Below, one piece after another: positions 21,512-33,714 of a DNA stretch of 45,030 bases. The DNA is from Agrocybe praecox (lineage: Eukaryota; Basidiomycota; Agaricomycetes; Agaricales; Agrocybaceae): assembly GCA_964017145.1 (NCBI GenBank), contig CAXHKQ010000004.1, positions 1 to 45,030 of the forward strand, in the 5' to 3' direction. Below the pieces are notes generated by a model that was given only the letters and a program-made list of their open reading frames with translations, was not told where the DNA came from and made no database searches. The translations under genes were made by a program, and so were the position numbers. Every line of letters begins with the position of its first letter. Position 1 is the first letter of the stretch.

Positions 21512-22248
21512 GATTCTACTCTACCAAGTCTCTCTCATCGGTGAAAGCCATGAAGGTGCTTGGAAGCTCAACTTGCGGTCTCCACCCCAAGGAGAAGCGA
21601 CTACTGTACCGTGCATGCGTTCTACCAATCACAACGTACGGATATCGTCTGTGGTATTTCGAAGGCTCCCGCTCTAAGGGAGCTCTCGAAGACCTGCGCA
21701 AAATGCAACGTAAAGCGGCACTTTGGATCACAGGTGCATTCCGCACCTCCCCTACAGGAGGGGTTGAGGCCCTCGTGGGCCTCATCCCCGTTCACCTCCA
21801 CCTGAAGAAACTAGGCGGCCAATCCAACTATCGGGCTGCCACGTTATCAGACACCCATCCTCTTAGGTCGCTTCTCTCCGAAGAGCATCACAAGCGGGCT
21901 GACGTTCACCCGTTAGCAATCTCAAGGCTCACTCCTGCTCAGAAAGCAAAGGTAGGAGGGGCCCTCATGGAGATCGACCGTCATCTCCCTGAACTCACAG
22001 AGTCCTTCTTGCCTGTGGCGACAGAGGCTCGTCCTGGAAACAGGTTATTGGATTTATTCGATGACCGTTTCACATTCGAACCATGCCCTACTGATGACGA
22101 GTCAGCAGACGCGGTTCGCGTAGGTCTTAACCAAGTGCTGCTTGAAGCACAAGACCAAGAAACAATGGTGTATTGTGTGGTCGACGCTTCGGTGCCAAAC
22201 GACGTACAACGACAGGCGGTCTCGACTGCCTTACTATACCGGGGGCAC

Positions 22249-22350
22249 CACCCTGTACCGTCAAATGTATGTATCAATAACCCATAGTTGCCCAAATCAA
22301 GTGATGCATCCACAGCGGTAAGTACCCAACTGCCCAAATTGATGCATCAT
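22249..22350 (+). repeat. KDZ2 left terminal and subterminal inverted repeat
   Basis: Transposase-side end with CATAGTTGCCCAA, AGTGATGCATCCACAGCGG, CAACTGCCCAAATTGATGC. From 22573 to 22680 follows an imperfect 55-bp direct duplication (GTGTAAATTTTAAATT in both units). No gene in 22350-22729. Confidence 0.75.
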
Positions 22351-22729
22351 CATATCTGTGTTACATGTTTTGGTTTCTAGTTATTAATAGTCGCCACCTC
22401 ATGGAGCCGCCGGAACAACGGCTTGAGCACAGCCTTTGATTGTTTCTATTCTTGTACGGTTTCTATTTTAAACGACTTTTTGATGCAATCATTTTAAATT
22501 TATTTTCCACGTGCTTATATGTTTATATTAGTCATCACGGAAAACATATTACTCTATCATGGCCGTCGAGAAGAAAACAAGTGTAAATTTTAAATTCATA
22601 ACATACACGCTAGGGGCCAAAATAGAAGAAAACGAGTGTAAATTTTAAATTAATATTATACATGATAGGGGACAAAATAAATAGGGCACGAACAAATATA
22701 ACTATATTAACGGTCGGATGAGATATTGA

Positions 22730-25700
22730 TCAACTGAACACATCGTCGCCGAGTTGAGGAGGAGGATAAATGACGGGGTTGTTTGCTACTAGAGGAGCGT
22801 GTGGACGTAAATCAGAAGGTGGGAGGTTTTGGATACTGGGGTACCCAGCAGAGACTTCTAGCGATCCCTGTCCATCTATGTTGTGGCTCTCATGTTCATT
22901 GAGGTCTTCGTTGTCATCCTCGTTGTCACTGTCAACAGTTGAATTGTTGTCCTCTTTATCACCAACATTTTCTTCGTCATCGTTGTCGTTAATCACCTGA
23001 GATCTGGAATTGTCTGCCTCATCGATCTCACGTAGCGGTTTGCGCCAAAGCTGTTGGAATTTTGTCGATAACAAACGCTGAAGTGCGGCCTGCTTGTCAG
23101 CGTATGCGCACAGTCCTTCTCGTAGCTCTGGACCTATTGCGTTTCTTGGCACCCTTCTCGCGTCCCACCACTCGGCTCTCCACTTGAGAAATTCAAGTAA
23201 CCGTCTCATTTCCTCTTTCAGGAGTTTGACTTCCTCCTCACAACGAGAGACTCTCGCTCGACTCCTGGCCCACTCAGCACGGCAGATATCGTCCTCCTCT
23301 GCTCCGGAATTGAGCTGTTCAATGTCGACCTCGTTCTCCTCGCTATTGCTGTGCCCGGCATCCTGTGAATCACTGTTCAAACCCTCCGGTTGCGTCAAAT
23401 CTTGAGAACGTTGACCTACGAGGGTATTGCCCTCTGGCTGCGAAAGATTCATCCAGATCCAAGAGATTTGTTGTCTGGTTCGTCCCGTTCCTTCTTTACG
23501 CGTTCGGGTGGGTGGGATAGCTTCAATTTCCGGGTCGTCTTCATGCCCGTCACTGTGCGCCTCGTCGCTGTTGTCTTCTAATGTGTGATTCATCTCTCCG
23601 CCTGCCGCTCCGCCAGCAGCCACTACCACACCCGGCTCTTGCCCATCTTCCCATATCCCTCGCCGGCCTGGTCCAACCTTCTTTCGTTCTGGGTCCGCAT
23701 AGCTCCGAACGTCACCGTTGAGAAGAGGGCGAAGTACATCCTCCCAGTCGCCTGCTCCACGAATGTTCATTTTGGCACTTCGCGCTGCTCGATACTTGTC
23801 AACAGCCGCCAAAGCTCTTCGATGAACCTTGTTGATGAGTTCTCGAGAGCGGGTGCTTTGAACTTGCCCCCTGATATTCCTATTCTTGAACTGGATCATC
23901 CGAGTCTTCACTCGAAGGGCGTGGCGAAGAGCATTTAAGGCGTCGTGGCACTGAGCCGTCCGAAGCCGATCTTCGACATCAGGAAGACCTGGAACACAAC
24001 ATGAGGGCCGTCGATCCGCCGGTATTTGAGATGGGAGCCAGAGCTCGACTTCTTCAGGATGGGGACAGTCATTCCAGCTTACTGGACCACCACTGGATGA
24101 TTCAATTTGTAATTGAAGCACGCCGGGCATGTATACCGCTCGGATGAACTCCCAGGCTTGGATTTTCTTCGACAGTAGGTTTCTTTGATCTTTGAGCGAA
24201 TCATCTTGTAAGTTTTTCGGAACATCTCCCTGTTCGTTGACTAATTTACGTAGACGGCGTCTACGAAATTGTTATTTTCGAAATGAACCACAAATCAGAA
24301 AGGGTACGCACTGAGAATCTTCAATATCTAGCCCTATTGACAGAAACTCTGAAGGGCCAGTAGCATGCACCCTAGAGTGACCGGCCATTCTTTTCTCCTG
24401 TGCCAACTCCTCCTTTGCCAATTCCTCCCTAACTTGCGCCTGCGTAATTGCTGCAAAAAATATTTTTAGAAGTGTATATGAGAGGTACTTCAAGAAACTT
24501 ACTTGCGCCCGCCACCTCGTAAGGGTTGGGGCATGCCTTTGGATATGGAGCAACATCCCAGGCATCACATATTGCCCCCCATTTCGCCAACGTTGACGGA
24601 GAAATGTCATTACTGAACCCACGGTGGGCCTCAGTCTGTCGATTCCTTTCACCGATGGCGGCTTTGAACTTGCGGATAAGAGTAAGTCCTAGTTAATATT
24701 AGTACGAGACAAAGACCCCTATTGACTTGAAATACTTACCCATGCCGCAATACTTCTTCCAGTTCCAGAAGCCAAAGTGGTCATCCAGAACGTCATGGCG
24801 CGATCCAGGGCTCAGATTTTTTGTCGATCCACCGACACCGTTATTGCCTGACCATCCTCGTTCGGGAACTTCTCCGTCAGTCAGGCCAACTCCCTTGACA
24901 AGATTGAATGAAAACTGTTGATGATCCTTGTCGTTATGTGCAGGTTCGTGGAATTTCGGGATCAGGGGTTGCGTCTTCGTATGCGGATTGACTCGTAAAT
25001 GTTCCGGCCAATGTTTCTCCATTCGATCGGCAAGGTTTTTGTACCATTGGCATGCAATGTCGTAGCTAATGATAATTGAGGATGCCTTCGACTTCTGAAT
25101 TGATGATGCGAATATGTAGTCCATATTTGCGTACCTTATATCGAGTTAGTAACGAGTCGGAAGAATAATTTGAACCAAGATAATCGTGCATACCTCTCAC
25201 CCTTTTGCAAATTTCCTACACCTTGAGGCAAAAACATCTCGCCCCTCCCACAAAACGCACCGCCAACGCCCGTGTATCTAAGCCCTCGACTGAATCGTGT
25301 TAATGCTTGCGAAAGAGCCTGAAATCCAACGCATGTACTTGGCTAGAATTTCATGCATTCATTAGCCCATTTTCAAATGCGATAGTCGAACTAGCAGAAC
25401 AAAACTTACATCCGCGTCATCGGCTCGACTTAAAACATATTGCTCGTACGGTTCGCGACGTATCATGTAGGCCATACCAATTCCGAGACCTGGATCTACC
25501 GAGTAGTTGGATACTAGCTGATTCTTCAGTCGAAAGTTGGCGTCCAAACAGACGATGGGCTGATATAAAAACCTGAAGAAAAGATAAGTTAGTTTCCTGC
25601 AGACGAAAAGTGAGAGAAAATTTGAATGTACGCACTGTTTCTCTTGAGGTGCGTCATGCCAGTTATCCGGAATATTGATTCCTTCATGAGGACATGTGGG

Positions 25701-26877
25701 ACATAATATGGCAAGCTCGCCATCCGCTGTGCCCGCCACTCCAGTATCGTCGTGGGCTCTCCCTCCTCTCTTCAACAATTTCAAATGTCTCCACTGCAAC
25801 ATGGCCCTCATGAGCGAGCGATACCTTGAGGTTGTCGGCTTTGCTGCAGCATTGTCCGTCATTCGCTCCAACGTGTTATATATGTCGTACATCGATGTTT
25901 TCGAACACAGACTCAAAATATGGAGAAGTCGGAGAAGAGAGAAAGTGACGCATGTACGGACGACTTTCTGCGATGATGGATATAGCCCCCGACGCAGCAG
26001 TTGGATGTGATGAGGGATCGTGCGATGACACCCACAGTAACTGAGCGCAATATCGTGGACGCCGTTCGTATGAATGATTTTGAAATCTTGATGACAGTCG
26101 ATGGGGAGCGGGCATCTCATGCTGGCGTGGTTGAGATGTATCTTGAGACCTAGCGATTTTAGAGTGACATTAACGAATGTCGCGGCAACCCATTGCTGTG
26201 CGGTAAAACATCAGTGTCACATTCGGAGAAAGATATCGCCATTTTGGAACTCACCTGGATAATATGGAACGGATTTTGTCTATGACGTTTCACGCAGCAT
26301 TCCTGGCACACGAGATCCGGGGTGAAACAATCAAGACATCGATACTCTGCGTCGTTTGGCAGAGATTTCTTTCGCGCCACACAGTCCGGACATTGTAAAT
26401 CCCTCATAAAGTCACCCCTGCCGTCCCATCGAACTTGTTCATCAAGGTAATCGCTGCGAAATTGATTTCTCCACTGAACATGAACCCTCGTCTATATATA
26501 TATATGCAGTAAGTACATGGACGATGCGCAATGATGCAAAATCGATTACTTACGGATATCTTGCTCCGAATTCTTTTTTTCTTGGGGTGATTTTCTTGGG
26601 CATGCGAAACCCTGCTATCAAAGACCTGAGCGTCAACCTCCTCATCATACCAATCCCCGGAGCTATCAAGGGATAGCTCGTCGTCGTCGTCGGGTGCCCA
26701 AGCTGTGCCAACCGTCCAAGTCGTACGGCCTTTGAGTGGAGAGCGGGATGTTTCAAGCGGGATGTTTCGACTGCTGGTAGTAGATGAGCGAGCTTGTAGG
26801 ACCTCGAAATCATCTTCGAGAGGGATACGGTCATGGTAAACCCCCAAATTGCTGCGTTTGTATTTCTGTGTTGTCAT
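22730..26877 (-). CDS. KDZ2 transposase (CxC2-KDZ family), apparently intact, 1227 aa
   Basis: Nine exons, minus strand: 26877-26554, 26491-26255, 26195-25636, 25572-25410, 25342-25194, 25134-24740, 24688-24503, 24450-24312, 24260-22730; all introns GT-AG, 46-64 bp. KDZ transposases cut and paste the element using an RNase H-fold DDE core. Visible parts are the N-terminal HDRIPLEDDFEVLQ; the CxC2-like cluster (CPDC, YRCLDC, VCQECCVKRH) at about 142-187; a second cluster MRCPLPIDCH, YCGC; CPTCPHEG; and core motifs CLDANF, SYDIACQW, PKFHEPAHN and DGEVPERGW. The C-terminal exon has RTAQCHDALNALRHAL, KVHRRALAAVDKYR, a coiled-coil-prone EEEVKLLKEEM segment and a long acidic Asp/Glu/Asn tail. The start is set by the HDRIPLE block shared with KDZ1 and by nearly equal first exons (324 and 321 bp). 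Catalytic assignments are inferred. Confidence 0.88.
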
Positions 26878-26929
26878 GACATATAACCCAGGTATCCCAC
26901 TGAATTCCACAAGCGGAATTTGGCAGCTA

Positions 26930-26938
26930 ATGACATCA
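26930..26938 (-). promoter_or_regulatory. Conserved TGATGTCAT motif upstream of the KDZ2 transposase
   Basis: On the minus strand TGATGTCAT lies 52 nt before the ATG at 26877, matching the KDZ1 site 50 nt upstream of its transposase. The role (bZIP-like site or start-site element) is inferred from this conservation alone. Confidence 0.4.
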
Positions 26939-26945
26939 TAGCACA

Positions 26946-27367
26946 TGACCGCTCACTGTTTGATCAACGAAACACTTACACGCGTCCGAGTTTTGTTCTC
27001 AATTCTTCCATACAATATTTGGCAGACTGTGAGTAAGCCCTTGACCCAGGTTCAACGTGTTATAACTTACCTTTTCCTTTATTTTATGAAGATATTTGGC
27101 GCTCTGAGCTCTCATCAGTTCATAAATCATTTTTTGTTCTGATTATCAATTTACTTACTGATTGACGCTAATTTTAGGAAAAAATGGCCCATATTCTGCT
27201 CTCAAAAAGCTGCATTCAGCTATACAACCTCACAACCCCAACTTCTCGTTATTTGAAGAGCTCAAACGAGAGGTCCGAGTCTCTATTCAGTAAGTCCCTT
27301 GATCATATCTAATTGCTACTTTATAGACTATGATTGTTATGCCCAAAGCGCCCAGGACAATTTCAAA
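26946..27367. other. KDZ2 spacer with a possible orphan exon
   Basis: Mostly AT-rich. At 27180-27291 the plus strand can be read as a spliced-looking exon (after TTTTAG, before GTAAGT) encoding NGPYSALKKLHSAIQ and then SLFEELKREVRVS. No partner exon with convincing similarity was found. KDZ1 has nothing like it. Confidence 0.25.
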
Positions 27368-27877
27368 CCGCAGAAGTAGATTCAATTGAATTACTTCATC
27401 AAAATACCCTTAGAAATCATCGCAGACATTTTATGTATAGATATAATGTTATACGTACCTATTTACCACATACCGCAGAAGGAGATTCGATCGAATTACT
27501 TCATCAAAATACCCTTAGAAATCATCGCAGAAGTTTTATGTATAGATATAATGTTATACGCACCTATTTACCTCATACCGCAGAAGGAGATTCGATTGAA
27601 CTACTTCATCAATTAGAAATCATTGCAGACGTTTTATGTATAGATATAATGTTATACGCACCTATTTACCTCATACCGCAGAAGGAGATTCGATTGAACT
27701 ACTTCATCAATTAGAAATCATTGCAGACGTTTTATGTATAGATATAATGTTATACGCACCTATTTACCACATACCGCAGAAGGAGATTCGATTGAATTAC
27801 TTCATCAAAATACCCTTAGAAATCATTGCAGACGTTTTATGTATAAATATAATGTTATACGCACCTATTTACCCGTC
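27368..27877 (+). repeat. Five-unit minisatellite (105 and 98 bp units)
   Basis: Units begin with CCGCAGAAG(G/T)AGATTC at 27368, 27473, 27578, 27676 and 27774. The first two are 105 bp and the next two 98 bp, because a 7-bp block (AAATACC or equivalent) is lost in CATCAATTAG. The last unit is complete to ATTTACC. 105 is a multiple of three, so long open frames run through it, but they reflect the repeat and not a gene. Confidence 0.85.
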
Positions 27878-29107
27878 ACCCGCTGATTTACATCCTCAGT
27901 ACTTAAAGCTCCGTAGTTTAGTGTTGTTCCTCTGTTAGAGAAACGAATCTTTTTCAAATGAACCCCTCGATCTAAACAAATCCTTATGAATTCTAACACG
28001 GCCGAAGAGGTTACTTACTGTAGGCTATTTAAAGATGTCCCACTATGATCAATATTACATTCGGTGGGTAAGTGGACTACTCATGGCGGAATTTCATGGA
28101 AATATCTAAATATTATATTGTAGGAATCAAGCCCGCTCGAGAGAAGGCACGACTAAAAGGATTAAAGTGGGAGAAATATAGTACTTGATATTTTTCTTAC
28201 AAGGATACAATGTACATACTGACAATGACCTAAAAATCCTACAGAGCTCGAGAGGTATTTGATCAGTTCGACAAGAATGACAACGGCAAGCTGCTCAGAA
28301 ATACAGGGGAAAATAAATAGAGACATGCGTACGTCTATTGTCTCGAATCCAACCGAATTGCTAAACCAGTGGAATGCTCCAGTGAACGGCGATCCTTGGG
28401 CGATCCTTACAAATCGTCAAATTCACGACCGTTCACGACCATGGCTGGTATATATCAATTCACATGAGAGCTTCTGAACCGTGAGCGTTACCACCGCCCT
28501 TCCTACGGAAGCGCGCCATATTCTAAAATAACCGTTATTCAATGTACCAGTTATCTGGAACAATCCATGACCGACGGAGAAGTTCCCGAATGAGGGGGTC
28601 TGTATGTTATTCGACACTCAGTCACGGTGATGGATATCACCACGACTGTACCATACACACGGTTCTGGAACTTCATGCGATAGAGAAGAGGGATTTTAAG
28701 CCGATCATGTGTAGCTAGGGCGCTAATGCATAATTCCGATCCCTAGGCTAAACTCAAAGTAGTACCCACTTAACCATATATATACATGAAATACGTGATA
28801 CATACCATATTGAGATTTGGCTGGAATGCACCAATTAATAGGATTTTACTAAAATAAGCAACGGGGACCTGATCTGGACTATTGATCAACATCCAAAATT
28901 TGAAGCGAGAACAGACCGATCAGAGAAGTTTTCAAGAAGGGGGCATTTATGTTCAGGGAGTAACATAGTTTGGTAATGCAGCCTGGACAGGGCCAGTGAA
29001 ACATGGTCATATATTAAAACTAGTTAAGATACGGGTATGGAAAGAGGTATGTATAGTTAAAGAAATTGACGTAAAAGGAAGAACCGATGACCACCGATGG
29101 TCTCGGC
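27878..29107. other. KDZ2 spacer, largely featureless; possible EF-hand-like scrap
   Basis: No gene is supported. At about 28246-28317 the plus strand reads AREVFDQFDKNDNGKL and then a stop, which resembles an EF-hand helix and calcium loop. It has no neighbouring second hand and position 12 is not Glu. It may be a scrap of a host exon or chance. Confidence 0.3.
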
Positions 29108-29929
29108 TCATATGGTGATACAGGGAGCAGGCTTGTTGCTGGTAAGCTCATCATCAGCGAGCTCATCATCAGATGGGTTGGCAGCGACAGTAGAGCGGCG
29201 GCGGCGGCGAACTCGGGTGGATGCACGGTGAGCAGTCCTACGTCTCTTGCGAGAGTTATCCTTTGCATGAGGAGTTGGATCCTCGTCTTCATCACTGCTG
29301 ACAACGATGGGGTTCTCCCAACAACCGCCATTGGACATCTCCTTGACAAGTTTTTTCAAGGCACGGAGGAGGAAGGGTGCAACAACATCGACGTTGGGGG
29401 CGTGAGGGAAGATGACATGGACGCCAACAGCATTGGCCGTCTCCCCGACCTCGACCCTTATAGTGATGAATAAAAATGAGTCAATGAGTCAAGAAGTCAA
29501 AAATAAAACAGTGATACTCACACATTATTGGCGAGCAACCACTCAGGAGTTCGGACGTGCTGCATAATCTTGACTCCGGAGGTTTGAATGAATGTCTGCT
29601 GATTGTAAGGGGCTATGACAATATCAGAGAATGTCGGATAAGGAAAGGATCAAAAACATACCATCCTCGTTCGGAAGGCGACGATGGGTTTCCTTTCTGT
29701 CAGATTGAGCGAACACAACGACGGTGTCTAATGATGAGTGAGCTAACTGATATAGAGCGAGAGAATAAAACTATTACTTGCCTTGGGTTCTGTTGTAGCC
29801 AGAGGCAGGAACGCGGACAACCTCGACTTGAACGGGGTTGGCAGCGAAGGCGTTGGTGGTATGGCCAGGATTGGGAATCTGGACGACCTCAACTTGAACG
29901 TTATTGGCAGCAATGGAGTGGGTCGACAT
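29108..29929 (-). CDS. KDZ2 small gene: conserved 217-aa protein of unknown function
   Basis: Four exons, minus strand: 29929-29782, 29727-29662, 29612-29522, 29456-29108 (654 bp). Intron 1 has a GC-AG donor (AAG then GCAAGT), required to match the KDZ1 frame. The N-terminus has a doubled VQVEVV motif (VQVEVVQIPN and VQVEVVRVPA) not seen in KDZ1. The central part matches the KDZ1 protein: TVVVFAQSDRKETHRRLP, QQTFIQTSGVKIMQH, GVHVIFPHAPNVDVV and RALKKLVKEM. The tail has an acidic SSDEDED patch, then a strongly basic KRRRTAHRASTRVRRRRR, likely a nuclear localisation or nucleic-acid-binding region, then an acidic end. It is open in both elements although their neighbours are damaged, which suggests constraint. 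No family recognised. Divergent from the HMG-like gene, 501 bp apart. Confidence 0.78.
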
Positions 29930-29998
29930 GTTGAGGTATGAATGATGGGGTTCTACAAGGCAAGGTGGGTGATGTACATCGCTCTAGATCTATCTTAG

Positions 29999-30006
29999 TT
30001 ATATAA
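29999..30006 (-). promoter_or_regulatory. TATA box of the KDZ2 small gene
   Basis: TATATAA on the minus strand about 70 bp upstream of the ATG at 29929, equivalent to TATAAA upstream of the KDZ1 copy. Confidence 0.45.
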
Positions 30007-30430
30007 GTTCTTGAAGACAGAAGCGAGATTGGATAAATCGAGTATAGTGCCGTTGGAGGGGTCACTGTGGAGGGCGTTGTTGTGGTTGGGAAAAAAGAAG
30101 CGCGGGTAGAGTGACCGCGTCACCAGCGAGTTACGCTATAGTTCGCTTAGTTCGCGTGTCACACGGGGTTGAACCCTGACCTATACTTTTTAGGATCTTT
30201 TGTGCGCTTATCGCGACTGTTGGCCGTCGATAGTAATCCGTTACTTTGGAAATACTATACGATTCGGACCATGAAATAATTGGATTTGAAACGTAAAGAT
30301 GAGCTCAATGTGGACCGACATTATTTTTTTTGCTCACTGTGGTACGTTCAAGATTTTTTTTTGTTCGCTTCGCATCCCTGCAGTATACGAGTCCTCTGCC
30401 TCGCCTCTCACTCCCCATAGTAATTTTCTA

Positions 30431-33119
30431 ATGGTCAATCCAGGCTCTTTCACGCCTCTCAGAAAACAATTTCTCTTGGATCAGCAGGATCTCTATGCCG
30501 AGGGTGTATCCAAAGGCCTCATCGGCGACACTATTGCCAACATTCAAAGGCGCTATTTCAAGCGCTTTCCGCTTTCTCTGCCGCACGATCAAGAACCGAC
30601 GGAGCAATGGCTTTCAAAAGTCGACGACGATGCTCCTGATGAAGAGATCCCAGCCCCGTCTCAAGAGGATATGGAACCAGAAGTCTACATCAATGCTCTC
30701 GCTATGTACGAGGTGAAAGCAGAGCAATTGAAATTTCGTAAAGAGGTAGGCTTTTTTTGTTTGCTTAACTACATCTATCGTTACTGACTTGTATATAAAT
30801 CTATTTTGATAGCAAATCCGCCGTTGACTGCACTATCAATACACCAAATCGAAGGTGCCTTCGAAATTTGAAGTCTCGTCATCGGATCCGATGGCGATTC
30901 TAGTGTCGCAGATCAATGGATCTTCAATGAAAAAACCGCGACAACGAACTGGTTACAATATCTGGGGACCAAAAAACCGCCTCATCGTCGATCCGATATT
31001 TGAACAACGTGTGAAGGATAACTGCGTCCCTCCGAAGAAACAAGCAGCTTTGCGAAGTCGATTGTACAAGGAATGCTTCGAGCGACTTTCAGCCGAAGAG
31101 CGACAAATTTGGGAAGACCGTGCTAAAGCCGAACATCAAGCAGCTCTTCGTGAATTCAAGGACAACGTCAATAAGGAGCCGTCAACAGAACCAGACGCCC
31201 GTCAAAGGTATGTTATTTTGTATTGTCGTTCTAACGTCTTACTTACTATGTACAACAGAGCTATATACAACCTACCTTCTTTTGTACAACCTGTGCTCGA
31301 CCTTATCGCATCGCATACCGGCTGGAAGGTGACCCTAATTGCTGGCGGGCCAGAACCAGCGGACCAGGGTCGCTTGAATATGATAAGGTACATTTTTATT
31401 CATAATTAACGCACAAAATTTCTCAAATTTTTTTTTATATCAGTATTCACTCTGGCGAAACGAAAGGAAACGTTAAGATGAATTTTGGGAAATCAGAGAG
31501 ACGTGCCTATAAGGACTACGTCATACTGATATTCGGAAACTTTCTCAAGAAATGTTATAGTATGTTTCTCTCGCTTTTTCTATTCTTAGCTCAATGTTCT
31601 TACTTAATCACGTTAACAGCTGTCGAAGAATGTCGCGCGTCTGTCCTGAACAACGAATATGCATCGCTTGCAAAGACGTTGTCCGACGAAGATGGTGGTC
31701 TATTCACGCTGGACTCGGCAGAAGATTGCAGTAACATAAAAATCACTGCACTTTCAAAATCACGATCTGTCTCTGCCGAATCCAGCTCATCAACGAAAAC
31801 TACCTCAACGCTCAACGCTCCTATCGGGGGGAGAGACGACTTCCTCAAGGTATGTAGATACGGAAAATTAAAGTAATGCAATTATTCACACAATATTTCA
31901 TTAGGAAAAAAACCTGCCTACCAGTAACCCACCTTCTATGGGTCGAAATTCCGTCATACCAACTGTATCAATGCGTCCATCTGCTTCTGCTGTCGAAACA
32001 GAGAGGCAGAGATCAAAATCACCTCCAATTTCGCCACCGGTCTCCCCCACAGCCTCCCCCCGGTCAATACAAGTTCACTCGCTTGACGGACATGCAGTGT
32101 TTGAGCACGTATACGGCTTGCTCGGTGTGTCTCCACCGATGGACTCGATGGACTCGATTGGTTGGCAAGAAAATGCTGCCGCCAATGCGGTAATCAGCCC
32201 AACACCTAGCCAACGATCGCTAGTTCGTCCACGATGCGATGACTCCGAAGAAATGGCGACGTTGCACGTCAATAAGAGACCTAGGCAGTCTCCTTCGAAG
32301 TCCAACTCCGTCAATTCAACCGAACACACGTCACCGCAATCTGGACTCGACTTGCTGGCAACGTTGGCTATGGAGGGCTATGATATGCAGAGACGACTCA
32401 CCGTTGGCCGTACGATCATTTCAGCTGCAGACGTCGACATAGGACCCCCTTCTGCCAATACCTCAACACCGGAACCTATGAATGTCCAACAAATCGAGGT
32501 CGATCCAGATACCACGCATGCAATTCCGTCTTCAGCACCACCGTCTTTGGAAGAAAACGCCGACCCAGAATCCTCTGGCGTCGAGACTCCAACGCGGGAG
32601 CCTCTCAATTCCACACACCAACCAGCTGCATGGTTCTCCGACGCTATCAAGCTATACCGCTCGCAGCCTATGTGCATGGAGTGGGACGCTTTACTATCTA
32701 GCTGGGCCCAATACCAGGAAGAAGCATCGGACTATACACATGACGGCAAGCTCGGTTTCGCTGGACGCCCTCCCTGTATTGGAACATGGATCAAAAGCGC
32801 GCGTTCTCCTACGTTCAATCCAAGAATCTCTAATATTCGACAGTTTAAAGAACAATTTAGGACTTGGTGGGCTGGCTTGCAGCCGGAATGGAGGGTCGAT
32901 GCGAAGACAGGGATACTAAAGCAGCCGAGCATGAGGGGTGACTTGGAGATTTTCAGGAAACCAGGCAAGAATGGCCTGTACACCGTAGTAGCAGCGTTAT
33001 GGTTCTGGGGATTGGCGGCGAAGGGGAAGAAAGGTATCGGTGGTGAAAACGCATGGAAAACGGCCGTCAGGGATGTTCTATGGGTCATGGATGGATTGGT
33101 CAACTCAAAGTATGCTTGA
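30431..33119 (+). pseudogene. KDZ2 accessory gene: HMG-box-like protein with conserved C-terminal domain; one stop codon
   Basis: Six exons: 30431-30745, 30813-31207, 31259-31387, 31444-31559, 31620-31849, 31905-33119; exactly 800 codons with all junctions in frame. A TGA at 30825-30827 replaces the CGA (Arg) of KDZ1. A downstream acceptor could bypass it, but I see none that fits the KDZ1 structure. Regions: MVNPGSFTPLRKQFL with RRYFKRFPLSLP (1-105); an HMG-box-like part YNIWGPKNR and LSAEERQIWEDRAKAEHQAAL; GWKVTLIAGGPEPADQGR; IHSGETKGNVKMNFGKSERR; and a Ser/Pro-rich linker. The C-terminal domain has RPPCIGTWIKSARSP, GLQPEWRV and KPGKNGLYTVVAALWFWG. Upstream in-frame ATGs exist, but conservation begins at MVNPGSF. 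The extra intron, between exons 5 and 6, is absent in KDZ1. Role unknown; DNA binding is inferred. Confidence 0.78.
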
Positions 33120-33714
33120 TTTGTGTCTTACGGGGTGCGTGAATCATCATACTATGTTTTTCTCTTCGTTCCTGTTCATCTTTTTCCATTCACCGTCGTC
33201 CGTTTTTCTCTCATGCATATTCTCAATGTTATATATTCATTCCTTTGATCTTCTCCACCAACTTGACCAAGGGGCGTATTTTGTCGCTTTTCTTGATCTT
33301 ACCTACAAATTATACTCATCTTAATACCCATGCGCCCTCACTTACATATATCTTGCGAGTTTGATTTTTCCTGGACTCCCTTGTACTTACATCTACTTGG
33401 CCCTTGAATCGCTATCTACATACTAATTCATTTTGTGTTTGGCAAATTTTTCGTATTAATATCAATCATCATTAATGCTGTATTTGCGAAACGGATTAAA
33501 TATATTGAAATGAACTGCGTGTAAGCGAAAACATGTGATCTGATATTACAAATATACCTCGGCGTGAAAATAGAATGACCGAGGCATCTATAATTGACTC
33601 AACCTGTAAATAGTAACATCGGCGGTGCCTTAGAACATGCCGAGTTGCCATCGTGTGCCGGACATGTGAAAGGATGTCACATATAGTCACACGACGCCGA
33701 AATGCTCTATGTCT
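33120..33714. other. KDZ2 right subterminal region, no gene seen
   Basis: T-rich sequence downstream of the accessory gene and then AT-rich sequence with short hairpins. No exon or RNA gene supported. Confidence 0.5.

Larger units (their letters stand above)
17427..22248 (+). pseudogene. LINE-4 ORF2, reverse transcriptase portion, interrupted by a 3-kb insertion
   Basis: The first part (17427-18500) encodes LTVLDPLPTLQERDW, IIPKPGKPTYSDPKAF, motif A AFDIAQFFPSL, GQGSTLCPVLS and the catalytic YMDD in LLSYMDDGT. After SWPVL it has KEVVKQQAASQLL, encoded by a perfect inverted repeat (17560-17576 and 17581-17597) that LINE-3 lacks. The second part (21512-22248) starts with FYSTKSLSSVKAM, completes the thumb and connection, and reaches the start of RNase H (CVVDASVPND, LLYRG) before KDZ2 interrupts. 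In the LINE's own frame no stop is seen before 22248, so this was probably an active gene before the insertions. Confidence 0.85.

Noticed and set aside
27334..27938. Overlapping open frames with repeated peptide units in the KDZ2 spacer
   Set aside because: They are the translation of a 105/98-bp tandem repeat; the 98-bp units shift frame, so no single protein is maintained.
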